The notes under the pieces were generated by a model, which saw only the letters and a program-made list of their open reading frames with translations, did no database searches and was not told the origin of the DNA. A program made the translations under genes and the position numbers. From NCBI GenBank assembly GCA_037349105.1, contig JAYJMM010000040.1, positions 558,001 to 622,000 on the forward strand: 64,000 nucleotides of DNA. The letters are read 5' to 3'. This document shows positions 22,756-32,400 of the stretch, one piece after another (within the stretch, counting starts at the first letter, position 1; each line of letters opens with the position of its first letter). Source of the DNA: Limnomonas spitsbergensis (Eukaryota; Chlorophyta; Chlorophyceae; Chlamydomonadales).

Positions 22756-23385
22756 CTGTCACAGTATATTACAGTATACGTGACAGAACCGTTTAGACTG
22801 CAGTTAGCGTCATCGGTGACTCCGCAGCTTCTCTGCGGAGTCTCCGGATTTGAGCTGAGACCTAGAAACCCGCTTACGCAGGATAAGTTTGACAGGTTCT
22901 ACCGTACTCTGTATTGGGCCTGCCGGGTCCCTGTATCCCGGCAATTGCCTTGGCTAGTTACTTCGTCCCTTTCTAAAGGACAGACCTCTATTTGTAACAA
23001 GCACCGGCCGTCTTCGAGACCTACAGCTTACACATAAGTCAGTACCTTAATTCGAGTCAAGCCTAGCTCAGCCTCCGCTGAACTAGCTGGAGACAAGTAC
23101 CCCAGTAAGAGAAACGAGACCCTGCAGAAGAAGAAGTACGCAGTCGACGTCCCGTCCATCTCTCCGCGTGATACGCGGTAAGTGCCCTTAACATAGCCCA
23201 GCTGGATCGCGACCAGACGGCCAGAAGGCCTATGCCCCTAAGTCAATTGCTATATACACAAATAACCAGCCAGCTGCTTAACTCGAAGAGCACTCGCAGC
23301 CAGTGAATAGTCACTGAGCCTGCCCGTAGGCGTCCATCACTGCCGTGAGGAAAGAAGTCCGCCACGGACCTGAAGCGCACATCAC
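22756..23385 (+). repeat. 5' LTR of element A, lacking the first ~231 bp
   Basis: Matches bases 233-862 of the 862-bp LTR units, starting CTGTCACAG and ending CACATCAC, with very few differences (for example GACTGCAG against GACCGCAG). The missing part corresponds to what would be U3. Contained hairpins: GACTCCGCAG/CTGCGGAGTC, GCCGGG/CCCGGC, and CTGTCAC.GTATA/TATACGTGACAG at the very start. Confidence 0.85.
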
Positions 23386-23410
23386 GTGTCCTTTAGAAAG
23401 GGACGAAGTA
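22959..23410 (+). promoter_or_regulatory. 24-bp perfect inverted repeat: LTR arm and putative self-priming site
   Basis: 22959-22982 (in the LTR) and 23387-23410 (one base after the LTR end) are exact reverse complements over 24 nt. The second arm sits where a tRNA primer site is expected but does not start TGG and has no evident tRNA match. In Tf1-type LTR elements reverse transcription is primed by the element's own RNA folding back on this site; the geometry here would allow the same. The arm inside each LTR unit is intact (for example 37220-37243). The pairing is seen directly; the function is inferred. Confidence 0.6.
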
Positions 23411-24235
23411 GATCTAGCCTGATCAGCCTGATTTGCCAATTCCTGCTAAAGGTGCTTGTGCAGTGAAGTTGGAATTTTGTTTATATGCAAACGACCTTGG
23501 ACAGCATATGAACTGCACTTTGCTGTGGTAATCTCCATAGAGAGTGCCAAGTTAAGCCCTGAGAATCACTGAGAGTGGCAACTTAGTGTTGAGTCCAGGA
23601 GAGGCTTGAGGATCTGGCTGTGGATTTATACACCCAGCAGATAATTCCTGTGTGACTGCAGATTGTGATCAGGTGTATCCAATCGTTCATCATTGACAGA
23701 AGTGAACTTGTGGATAGATCATCCAAGTTTAAAATTGTGTGGTGTACCAAAGGATCCCCGCAGGTGTCAGAGAGGAACTGACACAGCGCAAGAGGATATA
23801 TCCGCCTGGAGGCGAGACATCCGCAAGGGACGTGTGCCAGCTAGAGGCAGCCCAGCCAGCAAAGGTGGGAGGGACTAAAAAGGCGAAGAAGGATTCCGCC
23901 AGATTAAAAAGTTTAGTGAGCATAAAAGCAGAGGGCAAGGCCTATCCTGCGAAATTGCTGTACCTGCCGTCCGGCCTTGACTAGCAGATCCTCACCAGAT
24001 TGCAGTAGGGATAAGGGGCAGAAGCCTAACGTTAGCAGGTTTTGTAGGGGGTGTAGCCAGCACACCTGCAGGACAGTGCGGTTCGTAAAATGCCTGTGGA
24101 AATGACAGGCGTAGATCTGAACCCCGATAGGCACCAGCACCCTGACGTCCAACGGAAGAGTGGGCGTCTGAGGGGGCTGGAGCCGGGTGTAGACCTAAAA
24201 ATGCTAGTGCTGAGATTGTAGCAGAGGCCCTGTTG
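23411..24235 (+). other. Leader of element A, largely non-coding
   Basis: About 0.8 kb between the putative priming site and ORF1. It shares blocks with the leader of copy D, best at 23690-23930. A short frame (about 23693-23878, TTG start, 61 codons) has a counterpart in copy D (204-392, minus) with the same beginning (TEVNLWI-HP) and similar end, but it has no ATG start and may be non-coding RNA homology. No promoter could be identified. Confidence 0.5.
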
Positions 24236-26356
24236 ATGGCGGAAAAGCTGGCAGGGCCAGTGGAACCGCCTGCAGAGGACTGCAGGGTACCTGAGCCGGG
24301 CCGCGTACCACCCAGAGGGGCAGGGGCGCAGGCAGATGGGGCAGTACTAGTAACACGAAAAGGCATTGGTCGAGGGGGTCCATTGCCCGCTGGTTCCGAC
24401 AGCAGTCTGAATTTCGAGCAGGGGCAGACTCAAGCAGGGACCCCAGAGCTGATCTTGGATCAAGCAACGGAAGCATCCCAGAGCTGTGACACGCGACAGA
24501 GCAGTGAACCTGAGGCCGAGCTGCAGCAGAGCCTGCCCAGGATGGCGAGTGTTGCACAGCGGGTTGAAAAAGAACCCAGCCAACCGGATCTAAGGGCCAA
24601 GGTAGCCGCAGCTTCAGACAAGTTTGCAGGCTGTGATAAAACCGGCACAGACAAACCTCGAATAAAGACAGAGGAAGATGGGGCCAGGAATGTGCCCGCA
24701 GGGGTCAAGCACGAGGAAGCTGAGCCCCAGCCAGCAGCGGGCAGACAGAGCTCACAGGCAGGCAAGGAAAAGGAGAAACCAGTTGAGCCGGTAGGGGAGC
24801 CTTGGGCTGACCTAATATCCGAGGAAGAACAGCCAGACTCAGCTCAGAAAAAGCAGGGGCAGCAGACGACAGCAGAACTGCGTCCCGTGCAGCAGCTGCA
24901 GCCGCGCAAGGCACTGGTTAGAAGAGGAGCTGGATCCACAGTCTTCGGCACACCGCTGTCCAGTTTTCCACCCAGTGCAAACAGACCTGCGCAGACATCC
25001 AAGGAGGGATCTAGCAGCCAGATGCAAAGAGAGCCAGAGCGCTCCGAGGCTGGGGGAGTAGTGTGCGGCAATGAGGAGTCGGAAGGGCCGATTGGTTGGG
25101 CAGGAATTGTGCAGTGGGCAACAGACCTGTGGAAGCAAGTGTGCTCCAGGACGTTCTTGCATTTCCAGGACCAGGTCACAGCCATTGAGGAGTTCAAGGC
25201 CCATCATCTGCGGGGGTGGGCAACAAAGGCCATGTTGGGTATCCCCCACACAGGGTTGGACAGGGCGATACTGTTAGCCGCCCTTGGACAGGTATCCAAG
25301 GGAAGGGCGGGACACGAAGCAGCCAGGGCTGTTAAAGCCTTCGCAGATGAATGGTGCAACGAGGTCACAGGAGACCAGGAGGAACCTGGATCAGAGCCAG
25401 AGGATGAGGAGGACCAGGCGTGGGAAGGATTTGAAACAGAGGTGCAGCGGCCTGAGGGGCGCAGGGAGGTGCAAAGGTGGCAGCAGCAGGCGGGAGCAGC
25501 GCCAACACCAACACTCAGATCTGCAGCTTTCAAGGTCAGCAGCGAGCCCAGCCTCAGAGGACGGCCAAGGGGCAGGGAAGCGCCCAGAGCCAGCAGTCCA
25601 GCCGCCAGCGAAAGGGCGGAATTGACTAGCCGATCACTCGCCAGGATGGCAGAGCAAAGCACAGCAACACGCAGAGCAAGCAGGCAAGAGTCTTATGAGT
25701 TGCTACGCATAGTCGAGGACAAAGAGAACGCATACCAGGAAACCCAGGTGGATTACATCAAGGAATTCCTGAGAAACAGGCAGTCAGGCGCAGCAAGGGG
25801 AACCAGGAGGAATGAGCCTGCAGGCAGTGCACGGAGCAGTGGTCCAAAAATACAGGAGGCCAGAGAGGAAATACAGTCTGATTCCTATGCCAGGAATTAC
25901 ACAGGCGGGACGCAGCCAGGTCGGCAGAGCCAGGAGCCGCCCAGGGGCAGGCACACTCCAGGGAACAGCCTCACCAGCACAGCCAAGAGCCGCCCAGAGG
26001 GCAGACAGAGGGCAGGGAACAACCAAGCCAGCAGAGTCAGGAGCAATCCAGGGGACCAGCGGAACACAGCAGAGGAGTGCGGCAGGAATGGCAAGACCAG
26101 GAGCTGCCCAGAGGACAGGCAGAGCCCGGTAGAGCACAGTCTCGGAGGCCTGGATCTGACAGCAGACCAGGCAGAAGCGAATCAGAACGTCCGCCACCCG
26201 AAGGAAGTAAAAGCTCGGCAGGCAGAGCGGGCATACAGCCATCACGAGACGCTCACGATCAGGATGAGGATTATAACAGACATGACAGGTATCATTCAGG
26301 CCGCAGCCCATCGAGGGGCGGCAGTGGAGGACCGGGGTCGCGGTCAGAATCAGTAG
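24236..26356 (+). CDS. Element A ORF1, gag-like N-terminal protein of unknown family
   Basis: 706 codons from ATG 24236 to TGA/TAG at 26356 (a TTG precedes the ATG in frame). Gln/Glu/Pro/Arg-rich and mostly disordered, with a compact segment at about residues 280-380 (WAGIVQWATDLWKQV; EEFKAHHLRGWATKAMLGIP). The motif STVFGTPLSSFPPS near residue 235 recurs in element C (STVYATPLSQFP, about 59500-59530), so this frame is conserved between the two elements and was real coding sequence. It overlaps ORF2 by about 280 bp in another phase; no clear slippery heptamer was seen in the overlap, so the split is probably a frameshift mutation. Confidence 0.6.
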   Translation: MAEKLAGPVEPPAEDCRVPEPGRVPPRGAGAQADGAVLVTRKGIGRGGPLPAGSDSSLNFEQGQTQAGTPELILDQATEASQSCDTRQSSEPEAELQQSLPRMASVAQRVEKEPSQPDLRAKVAAASDKFAGCDKTGTDKPRIKTEEDGARNVPAGVKHEEAEPQPAAGRQSSQAGKEKEKPVEPVGEPWADLISEEEQPDSAQKKQGQQTTAELRPVQQLQPRKALVRRGAGSTVFGTPLSSFPPSANRPAQTSKEGSSSQMQREPERSEAGGVVCGNEESEGPIGWAGIVQWATDLWKQVCSRTFLHFQDQVTAIEEFKAHHLRGWATKAMLGIPHTGLDRAILLAALGQVSKGRAGHEAARAVKAFADEWCNEVTGDQEEPGSEPEDEEDQAWEGFETEVQRPEGRREVQRWQQQAGAAPTPTLRSAAFKVSSEPSLRGRPRGREAPRASSPAASERAELTSRSLARMAEQSTATRRASRQESYELLRIVEDKENAYQETQVDYIKEFLRNRQSGAARGTRRNEPAGSARSSGPKIQEAREEIQSDSYARNYTGGTQPGRQSQEPPRGRHTPGNSLTSTAKSRPEGRQRAGNNQASRVRSNPGDQRNTAEECGRNGKTRSCPEDRQSPVEHSLGGLDLTADQAEANQNVRHPKEVKARQAERAYSHHETLTIRMRIITDMTGIIQAAAHRGAAVEDRGRGQNQ

Positions 26357-29300
26357 ATTCGGGACCAGGAGGAGCGGACAGACGCAGGCCGGGGGCAAGA
26401 CAGGAGTCCAGCGACCAGGAAATGAAAAGGCTCGATCGGGAGCAGGCGAGGGTGAACCTGCAGCTGCAGCAGCAGATGGTACTGCAGCTGGCAGGGGTAG
26501 CCAATGTCGCCAAGATCCCAGCCATCCAAGGCAACGTACCAGTCCTGGATATGTCACACCCAGGCGCAGTTGCAGCCAGGAAGTATTGCCAGGCGTGTGG
26601 ATACTGGGGATTGCACAACAGGTTGGCAATGTCAGATGACCAGCCAGCATTGGCTGTGGTGGCAGGTGAAATAGCTGGATCATGCCAGTCGCCGTCAGCT
26701 ATGACGTTGCTGATCAAGTCGCTAGTCAAGCTGTGGGACAGCAAGCCGGCCAGCATGAGGCCGCTGATGGCGGCCATCAGGGCAGCGCCCCACGCAGGAA
26801 ACAGAATTGCCAGAGAGGTGGAGCGGATCGGACAGCTGTGGATAGCCCCAGCTGAGGGGCAGGGTTGTGAAGCTTCGCTACTCACTTTGTGGATCAGGGT
26901 GGTCCAGGAGGAGGTGGGAAAGCCAACTTCAGAGGAGAGGACGGCCATCACCAACCTCAGGTTAGGAGTAAAGACTACTCTAGACCCAGACGTCAAGCCA
27001 GAGGAGACGGTGGAAGCATTTGCTCACAGAGTGCTGACAACAGCAGAGTTGCTGCAGATCTCAAGGGATGCAGTAGATCACTTCGGCAGAAGCCACTCGG
27101 TCTCGCGCATGTTCCATGACGGACTTCCAGCAGTTGCTAGAGCCAAGCTGAGCAAGTTTGTTATGACGGTGCCAGGGTACCTCAGCATGAGTGATGAAGA
27201 CCAAATCGCAGTACTCACGCAGCAGGTGGTGCTGTGGGAGAGGTTTGCCCTGGAAATGGGTGACCTGGGAGGTACCGGCTTCAGGCAGATAACCAACAGC
27301 GGGTCTGGCCAGGGAGAAGCACAGCCCAACAGGGGCAGAAAAGAGAGAGCAGGACAATGGGAGATGCGGACACACCTTGATGGAATTATGCATCCCGCAG
27401 GCGCAGCAGCAGTACCACAGGCGCGGATGGATGGTAAACCCAGAGGAGTTGCCTGGGCGGACCAAACGGGGGCGGCACATAGCAGCGCTGAAGGTGTCTC
27501 AGGCGCAGCCAAGGCATGCTACCAGTGTGGTAGCACGACGCACCTAGCCAGGGATTGCAGGGCGCCCAGGGCCAGGGATGAGCGCAGACCTATGCCCCTG
27601 GTTACAGACATCACACCTGGACCGGCCAGACAGCCGCAACAGCAGTATCCGCAGCAACAGCAGTATCCGCAGCAACAGCAGTACCCCCTGCCGCCAAGGC
27701 CGCAGCAGGGACAGGCGGCAGGCAGGCCGTATGACAGGAATCAGAACAACAGACAGTATCCTAGGCCTGGGCCTGGCCAGGGAGGTCAGGCGCAGCAGGC
27801 AGCCCACGTGTCGCACCTCAGCAATGCAACGGGGCAGGCTGAGCCAGAAGGATGGCACCAGACCATGGCAGAGATGCTCAGCGAGTCCGTAGCACTCATG
27901 ACGCAGGTTGGGCTGGTACGCAAGCCTGCAGGTTTCAAACAGGCGGTTCATAACGCCCGTCCTAAGTCGTTTATGCCAGAACCTTTGCAGGAGGAGGAAC
28001 CAGTGCCAGGATTCGTGGAGCCTCCCTCCAGGAAGGGGGCAAAGAGGCTGGTATTGAGTAAACTAGCTGACGATATGTCTGACATCCGCCTACAGGTGTT
28101 CAAGCTGAACGAGAGGCTTTCAGCGCTGTCTTTCACCACGATGCCCATGGGAGCAGACAACTCCGGCCACAGGGGTGAGACCAGTAACACCAGGCCAGAG
28201 GGTAGAATGGTGACAGCTGCACCCAAGCTGCAGTATTTCAAAAATGACAGAAGCAACCTGGAGCAGTGTGTGGGACTTATGGTCAATGGGAAGGTCCTGG
28301 TGGCTCAGAAAGCACTCATGGACTCCGCATGCACGTGCCATGTCATCACTGTCAATATTGCAGAGCAATTAGTTGCCATGGGGGCGGAGCTGGTGCGCAC
28401 GGACGAGAAGATACGTACCACAGACAATGCAGGGGCAGATCTGTATGGAGTACTGTTCATTTATGTGGTGTATGGATACGGAGGGCCCAATGCCATTATG
28501 GAGCCCACGGTGGTCAGGGTCGTTAAGACACCACCGGATGCATATGAGCACTTGGTAGGGAACCCAGAGTTCCTCAAGTATAACGGGGTCTTAGAGGCAG
28601 CAGGAAGGCTGACCTTACGGCCCAGAGAGGGCCCACAGAGAGTGCAAGGGGTCAAGGACCTTACACTGCCACTACTGCGGGCATCTCCGGCAGGGGGGTA
28701 CCAGGCAGCAGCAGTGGCATGGGCAGGAATTCAGTGTGGATTCGCAGAAAGAGAGGGGTGGCCAGCTGCAACAGTTGAAACAGAGCACGAACCGCTCTTA
28801 CAGCATTCCATGGCCACACGCGCAGGTGCCGCTATGAGAGCTGGACAGGACGCAGGACCCAGCAACCAGGCAAACCCCAGGCTACAGAGGCACAGGCTGG
28901 TGCCAGTCGAGGCAGCAGGGGCAGAGGCCGCCGCGCCAACCGCAGAGGAAGTGTCAAGAGCACGCAGAGCCGTGAGAATTTCTGACATTGAGAAGAAGGC
29001 GGTCAGGGACTTCATGCCAGCATGCCCCGCCTACCCGTGCGCCTTGTGCGGAAAACCAGACAAGCACTCGGTGGAGGAGTGTGAGAGGAGGATTCAGGAC
29101 TTTTCGCGGACCCCTGAAACGGCGCCTGCGGTGCAGGCAGTGCCGCCTGCAGCGCAGAAGAGGAGATATGGCACAGCTGCAGCCAGCAGAGCTGCACAGG
29201 CAAATCCAACGCGCAGCAGGGGAGAGCAGCAGCAGCAGCAGCAGCAGCTGCAAAAGCAACCGCAGGTGGCAGGGCCTAGTGTGCAGCATGCCAGCGACGG

Positions 29301-29406
29301 CGATGGTAGGCAGGCGCAACAGCAGCAGTTGCAAGGGAAGCCAGGGGCAGCAAGGGCCCCCGCGCAATCAGCCAGCAACAGCGAAGACGAAGCGCAGGAG
29401 GCATAG
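26077..29406 (+). CDS. Element A ORF2: gag capsid-like region, zinc knuckle, aspartic protease
   Basis: 1,109 codons open from a GTG; no obvious ATG start, and the N-terminus probably continues ORF1 after a frame change. Residues about 110-400 are a gag region shared with element C (LQLQQQMVLQL; AHRVLTTAELLQISRDAVDH). A zinc knuckle CYQCGSTTHLARDC (C-x2-C-x4-H-x4-C) lies near 27516-27560, after which come QQQYP repeats (27640-27700). The protease-like motif KALMDSACTCHVIT (about 28312-28353) has Ala where most retropepsins have Gly (D-S-A). A second knuckle CALCGKPDKHSVEEC lies near 29041-29085 (x5 spacing), followed by a Gln run. It ends at TAG 29404-29406, after which the same phase stays open for 42 codons to ORF3. 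Confidence 0.75.
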   Translation: MRQEWQDQELPRGQAEPGRAQSRRPGSDSRPGRSESERPPPEGSKSSAGRAGIQPSRDAHDQDEDYNRHDRYHSGRSPSRGGSGGPGSRSESVDSGPGGADRRRPGARQESSDQEMKRLDREQARVNLQLQQQMVLQLAGVANVAKIPAIQGNVPVLDMSHPGAVAARKYCQACGYWGLHNRLAMSDDQPALAVVAGEIAGSCQSPSAMTLLIKSLVKLWDSKPASMRPLMAAIRAAPHAGNRIAREVERIGQLWIAPAEGQGCEASLLTLWIRVVQEEVGKPTSEERTAITNLRLGVKTTLDPDVKPEETVEAFAHRVLTTAELLQISRDAVDHFGRSHSVSRMFHDGLPAVARAKLSKFVMTVPGYLSMSDEDQIAVLTQQVVLWERFALEMGDLGGTGFRQITNSGSGQGEAQPNRGRKERAGQWEMRTHLDGIMHPAGAAAVPQARMDGKPRGVAWADQTGAAHSSAEGVSGAAKACYQCGSTTHLARDCRAPRARDERRPMPLVTDITPGPARQPQQQYPQQQQYPQQQQYPLPPRPQQGQAAGRPYDRNQNNRQYPRPGPGQGGQAQQAAHVSHLSNATGQAEPEGWHQTMAEMLSESVALMTQVGLVRKPAGFKQAVHNARPKSFMPEPLQEEEPVPGFVEPPSRKGAKRLVLSKLADDMSDIRLQVFKLNERLSALSFTTMPMGADNSGHRGETSNTRPEGRMVTAAPKLQYFKNDRSNLEQCVGLMVNGKVLVAQKALMDSACTCHVITVNIAEQLVAMGAELVRTDEKIRTTDNAGADLYGVLFIYVVYGYGGPNAIMEPTVVRVVKTPPDAYEHLVGNPEFLKYNGVLEAAGRLTLRPREGPQRVQGVKDLTLPLLRASPAGGYQAAAVAWAGIQCGFAEREGWPAATVETEHEPLLQHSMATRAGAAMRAGQDAGPSNQANPRLQRHRLVPVEAAGAEAAAPTAEEVSRARRAVRISDIEKKAVRDFMPACPAYPCALCGKPDKHSVEECERRIQDFSRTPETAPAVQAVPPAAQKRRYGTAAASRAAQANPTRSRGEQQQQQQQLQKQPQVAGPSVQHASDGDGRQAQQQQLQGKPGAARAPAQSASNSEDEAQEA
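29228..29252 (+). repeat. CAG/GCA trinucleotide run encoding polyglutamine
   Basis: Seven CAG codons in a row inside ORF2, next to GCAGCA-rich sequence. A second Gln-rich repeat (CAGCAGTATCCGCAGCAA units) lies at 27637-27690. These are low-complexity and likely to vary between copies. Confidence 0.8.
29404..29406 (+). other. Single in-frame UAG between ORF2 and ORF3 of element A
   Basis: ORF2 and ORF3 share one phase (26077 and 29533 differ by a multiple of three). The only stop between 26077 and 35244 in this phase is the TAG at 29404-29406 (GCA TAG GAT). Translation past it would join gag-protease to ORF3. No strong hairpin was recognised right behind it, unlike in the chromovirus. Confidence 0.7.
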
Positions 29407-32400
29407 GATGAGGAAGATTGCAGCGTAGAGAAGGTTCCAGAGCCAGGGACCAGCCCACAAGACAGGCACATAGGCAGGCTGTCCGGGCAAGTTGACGGGC
29501 TGAAAAAGGCTATAAGGTGGAGAGAACGTCAGATGTGGAGGCAGCAAGCAGGAATCGTGGATTACCTAAAAGGCCAGCTGGCTGGGTGGAAGAGCATCAA
29601 GGATGGTCAGCAGGCCATGACAGAGGTTCATCGGCAGTACATCCTGCGAGCAGATGAGCTGATCAAGCTGCAGGAGGCCATGGGAACACAGTATTTGGGG
29701 GAGCCGCCAAACCGCGGGCAGCCGCTCCCATTTGAAGCAGACCCAGAGTTGGCGGGGTGCGTCAGGGAAATGATGGCGATCCCATCCCCGTTACCAGACA
29801 TGGATATTGAGTATTCCGGCAGGGAGGAGCTGAAGGAGGAACACCAGCAGCACGGCTCTTCTAGCAGCGACGATAGCGGCTCAGGGAACAGAAGGCTCCG
29901 ACAGCGCAGCAGGAGCGCGCAAAGGGCCATCAGTGAGGAGCGCCAGGGGACGGTGCCTACGCCAGCAGCCAGAACCCAGCGGCAAGGCGCAGGGCGGCGC
30001 AGCAACAGTGAGGAGAGAAGCAGGGACCGCAGGCAGCGGTCACCATGCAGGGACCAGCCCAGGGGCAGATCCAGGGAACGGCACCATGCTGAGTTTGCCA
30101 GGCCTTACAGGCAGGGGCAGGAGCACCAGAGAGGCCCAGGCCCCGGGCCGACAAACAGAACCCTGGCAGAGGGCAGCGGGGCGGCAGAGCCTAGGCGTCA
30201 CCTGGGACCGCGCCATGGTGGATTGTGCTTCAAGTGCAATCAACCGGGGCACTTTGCCAACGAGTGCACCAACCCGGAGCAGGCCGGGCTGACAGGCGAC
30301 AGGCCAGGGGCACCCGCAGGCCCGGCGCGGAGCTATGGAACATGGGGCTCAGGCAGAGGCCAGGGGGTGCCCATAGGGAGCCGGCGCAGGAACTTCGAGA
30401 CAGCCATGGGGACTCCCAGCGCAGTGGACTTTCAGCATGCAGCAGCAGGCCCCAGCGCGTGGCCAGAACCGCCAGCGCGACAGGAACCACCGGAGGGCGA
30501 GCAGCCAAGGTGGGAGGGGACAGGAGGCCACACGTGCTTCATGACAGGCCACATGGAAATTAGCCAGGACAGAGATGCCTACCAGGCTGAGGTCAGTCAG
30601 GCAGGACCAGTTCAGGTGGCCCCTCAGAGGGTGCCAGAAGAGCAGGTAGCCAGTCAGGTAAACCACTGGGCGATGGCTGTAGAGGCGTTAGCCATGAACC
30701 ATTATGGGACTATGCCTGCAGGGTCGGCCAGATCCGTAGCACATGCGTTGGAGTTCTTGAAGGATCTCCAGAGGAGGGGGTGCCCAGCTCCGTGCGTAGG
30801 ATGGCCAAATCTGATGCAGAGGTTCCTAGACAGGGAATGGGACAAGTATGATGAGCAGTGGGATGAGTTTGAGAGACGCGAGCGGGAGGCAGTACCCCAG
30901 CACGACGTAGACGGGTGGGATACCGATTCAGGGTCCAACCTTTCAGCAGGCAGATATGAGCCTCAGGAACCCTCGCCCTTGCATGAGAGAGAGTTTGGCG
31001 TGTTATGTCCAGGTACCCCGGAGGGCAATCAAGACACAGGCAGAGGGGTAGCGGGAGCAGCCGCCGAGACAGAGGAGCCACACAGAGCGGGGTCGCGACT
31101 CCCAGCGGCCAGAGGGACCGCAGCAGGGAGCCAGCTGGACGCTCGGGCGGGGCCCGTTAGGACCCATAAAGGCACTAGCTCTCGGTGCAATGCTTGGGGA
31201 GGTATCGACGAGGACGGAGAGACGCAGCACAGCAGCGAGAGAGGAGGGAGGTCTGGCGCAAGGGGCGAGGACAGGCAGCTTGACCAGTCCTTCAGCAGAG
31301 ACAGGTCCTACAGCAGAGAACGCGTCTACATACAGCCGTTCCCGCAGTCGCTGCCAGCAGGCGAGCCCTTTGTGCAGTACTTCCGCCTGGGGGAAGAGAT
31401 GCCAGAGGCGTCCACCTCCGGGGCCATGCTGACTATGCCAGGGGAGTGCAGGGACGGGCCATGTCGGTTGCAGAACCATAGGCTCCTGGAAGGCGGAGAG
31501 CAGACATGTGTTGACAGGGCAGCAGCCATGCAGGCAGTTGCCAGGATGATTTTCCCGTGGGACGCAGTGACAGCTGTCATGCTGGGCGCTGCGCTCAAAG
31601 GATACATCCTGCCCAGCACAAATATGGCAGATTACATGCAGAGGGGATGGTCGCGGCACCCCATCTATGCATACTGCGTTAGCGAGATGGTGAGTCTCGC
31701 CATTGCAGCAGGCATCACAGCGGTGGATGCAGCATGCTGGGCGCACCCGGACATGCCAGACGTTGCGCCAGCCGAGGGGATGTGGCAGGGCGCGCAGCCA
31801 GGATTCATGCGCATGCCGTGGGCGATGGATTGTGTCCGTGAGCTGATGGGGCACCCAGCCCTCAGAGACCGCGCATTTTATGTGCCAGTCCAAGCCATGG
31901 GCGAGTTCGAGAGATTTGTGGAAACAACAGAGCAGGCCCCAGTGAGGGCAGGGCTGTGTCACCCAGGCAGGCCAGGGCGGTGTGAGGCGACCATAGAGGC
32001 GTCCATCGTCATCCCCAGGACGGTCGCAGGACAAGCAGTGCCGTGGGGGCCAGCGCCAGGGGACGCCAGGGCAGCCATTCCAGTCCAGCAGCTAGTAACT
32101 TACTACTATGAGGAGATGGCTGATGAGGAGTTGCCCGTTTCATCGGCATGGATCCACATGCACGCGACTCACGATGATATGCCCGTCTACCTGTTTGCAA
32201 GGCACCAGCAGGACGTGGCAGTCACTAAGTGCGCGTCAGTAGACGAGGCGGAGTTCCATGCCTATAGCTACGCTAGGGGAGCAGACCCGACAGTGTGGAC
32301 GCTCATGCTAATGGCGCTGCAGAGGGTCCTGCTCCCAGGACAGCGATCAGCGGCCATGCGGCATGTGTGGGGCGTAGAGGATCAGTGGGCGCCTACAGAG

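Noticed and set aside
26077..26356. Programmed frameshift between ORF1 and ORF2 of element A
   Set aside because: No convincing slippery heptamer with a downstream structure was found in the overlap. An ordinary frameshift mutation is as likely.
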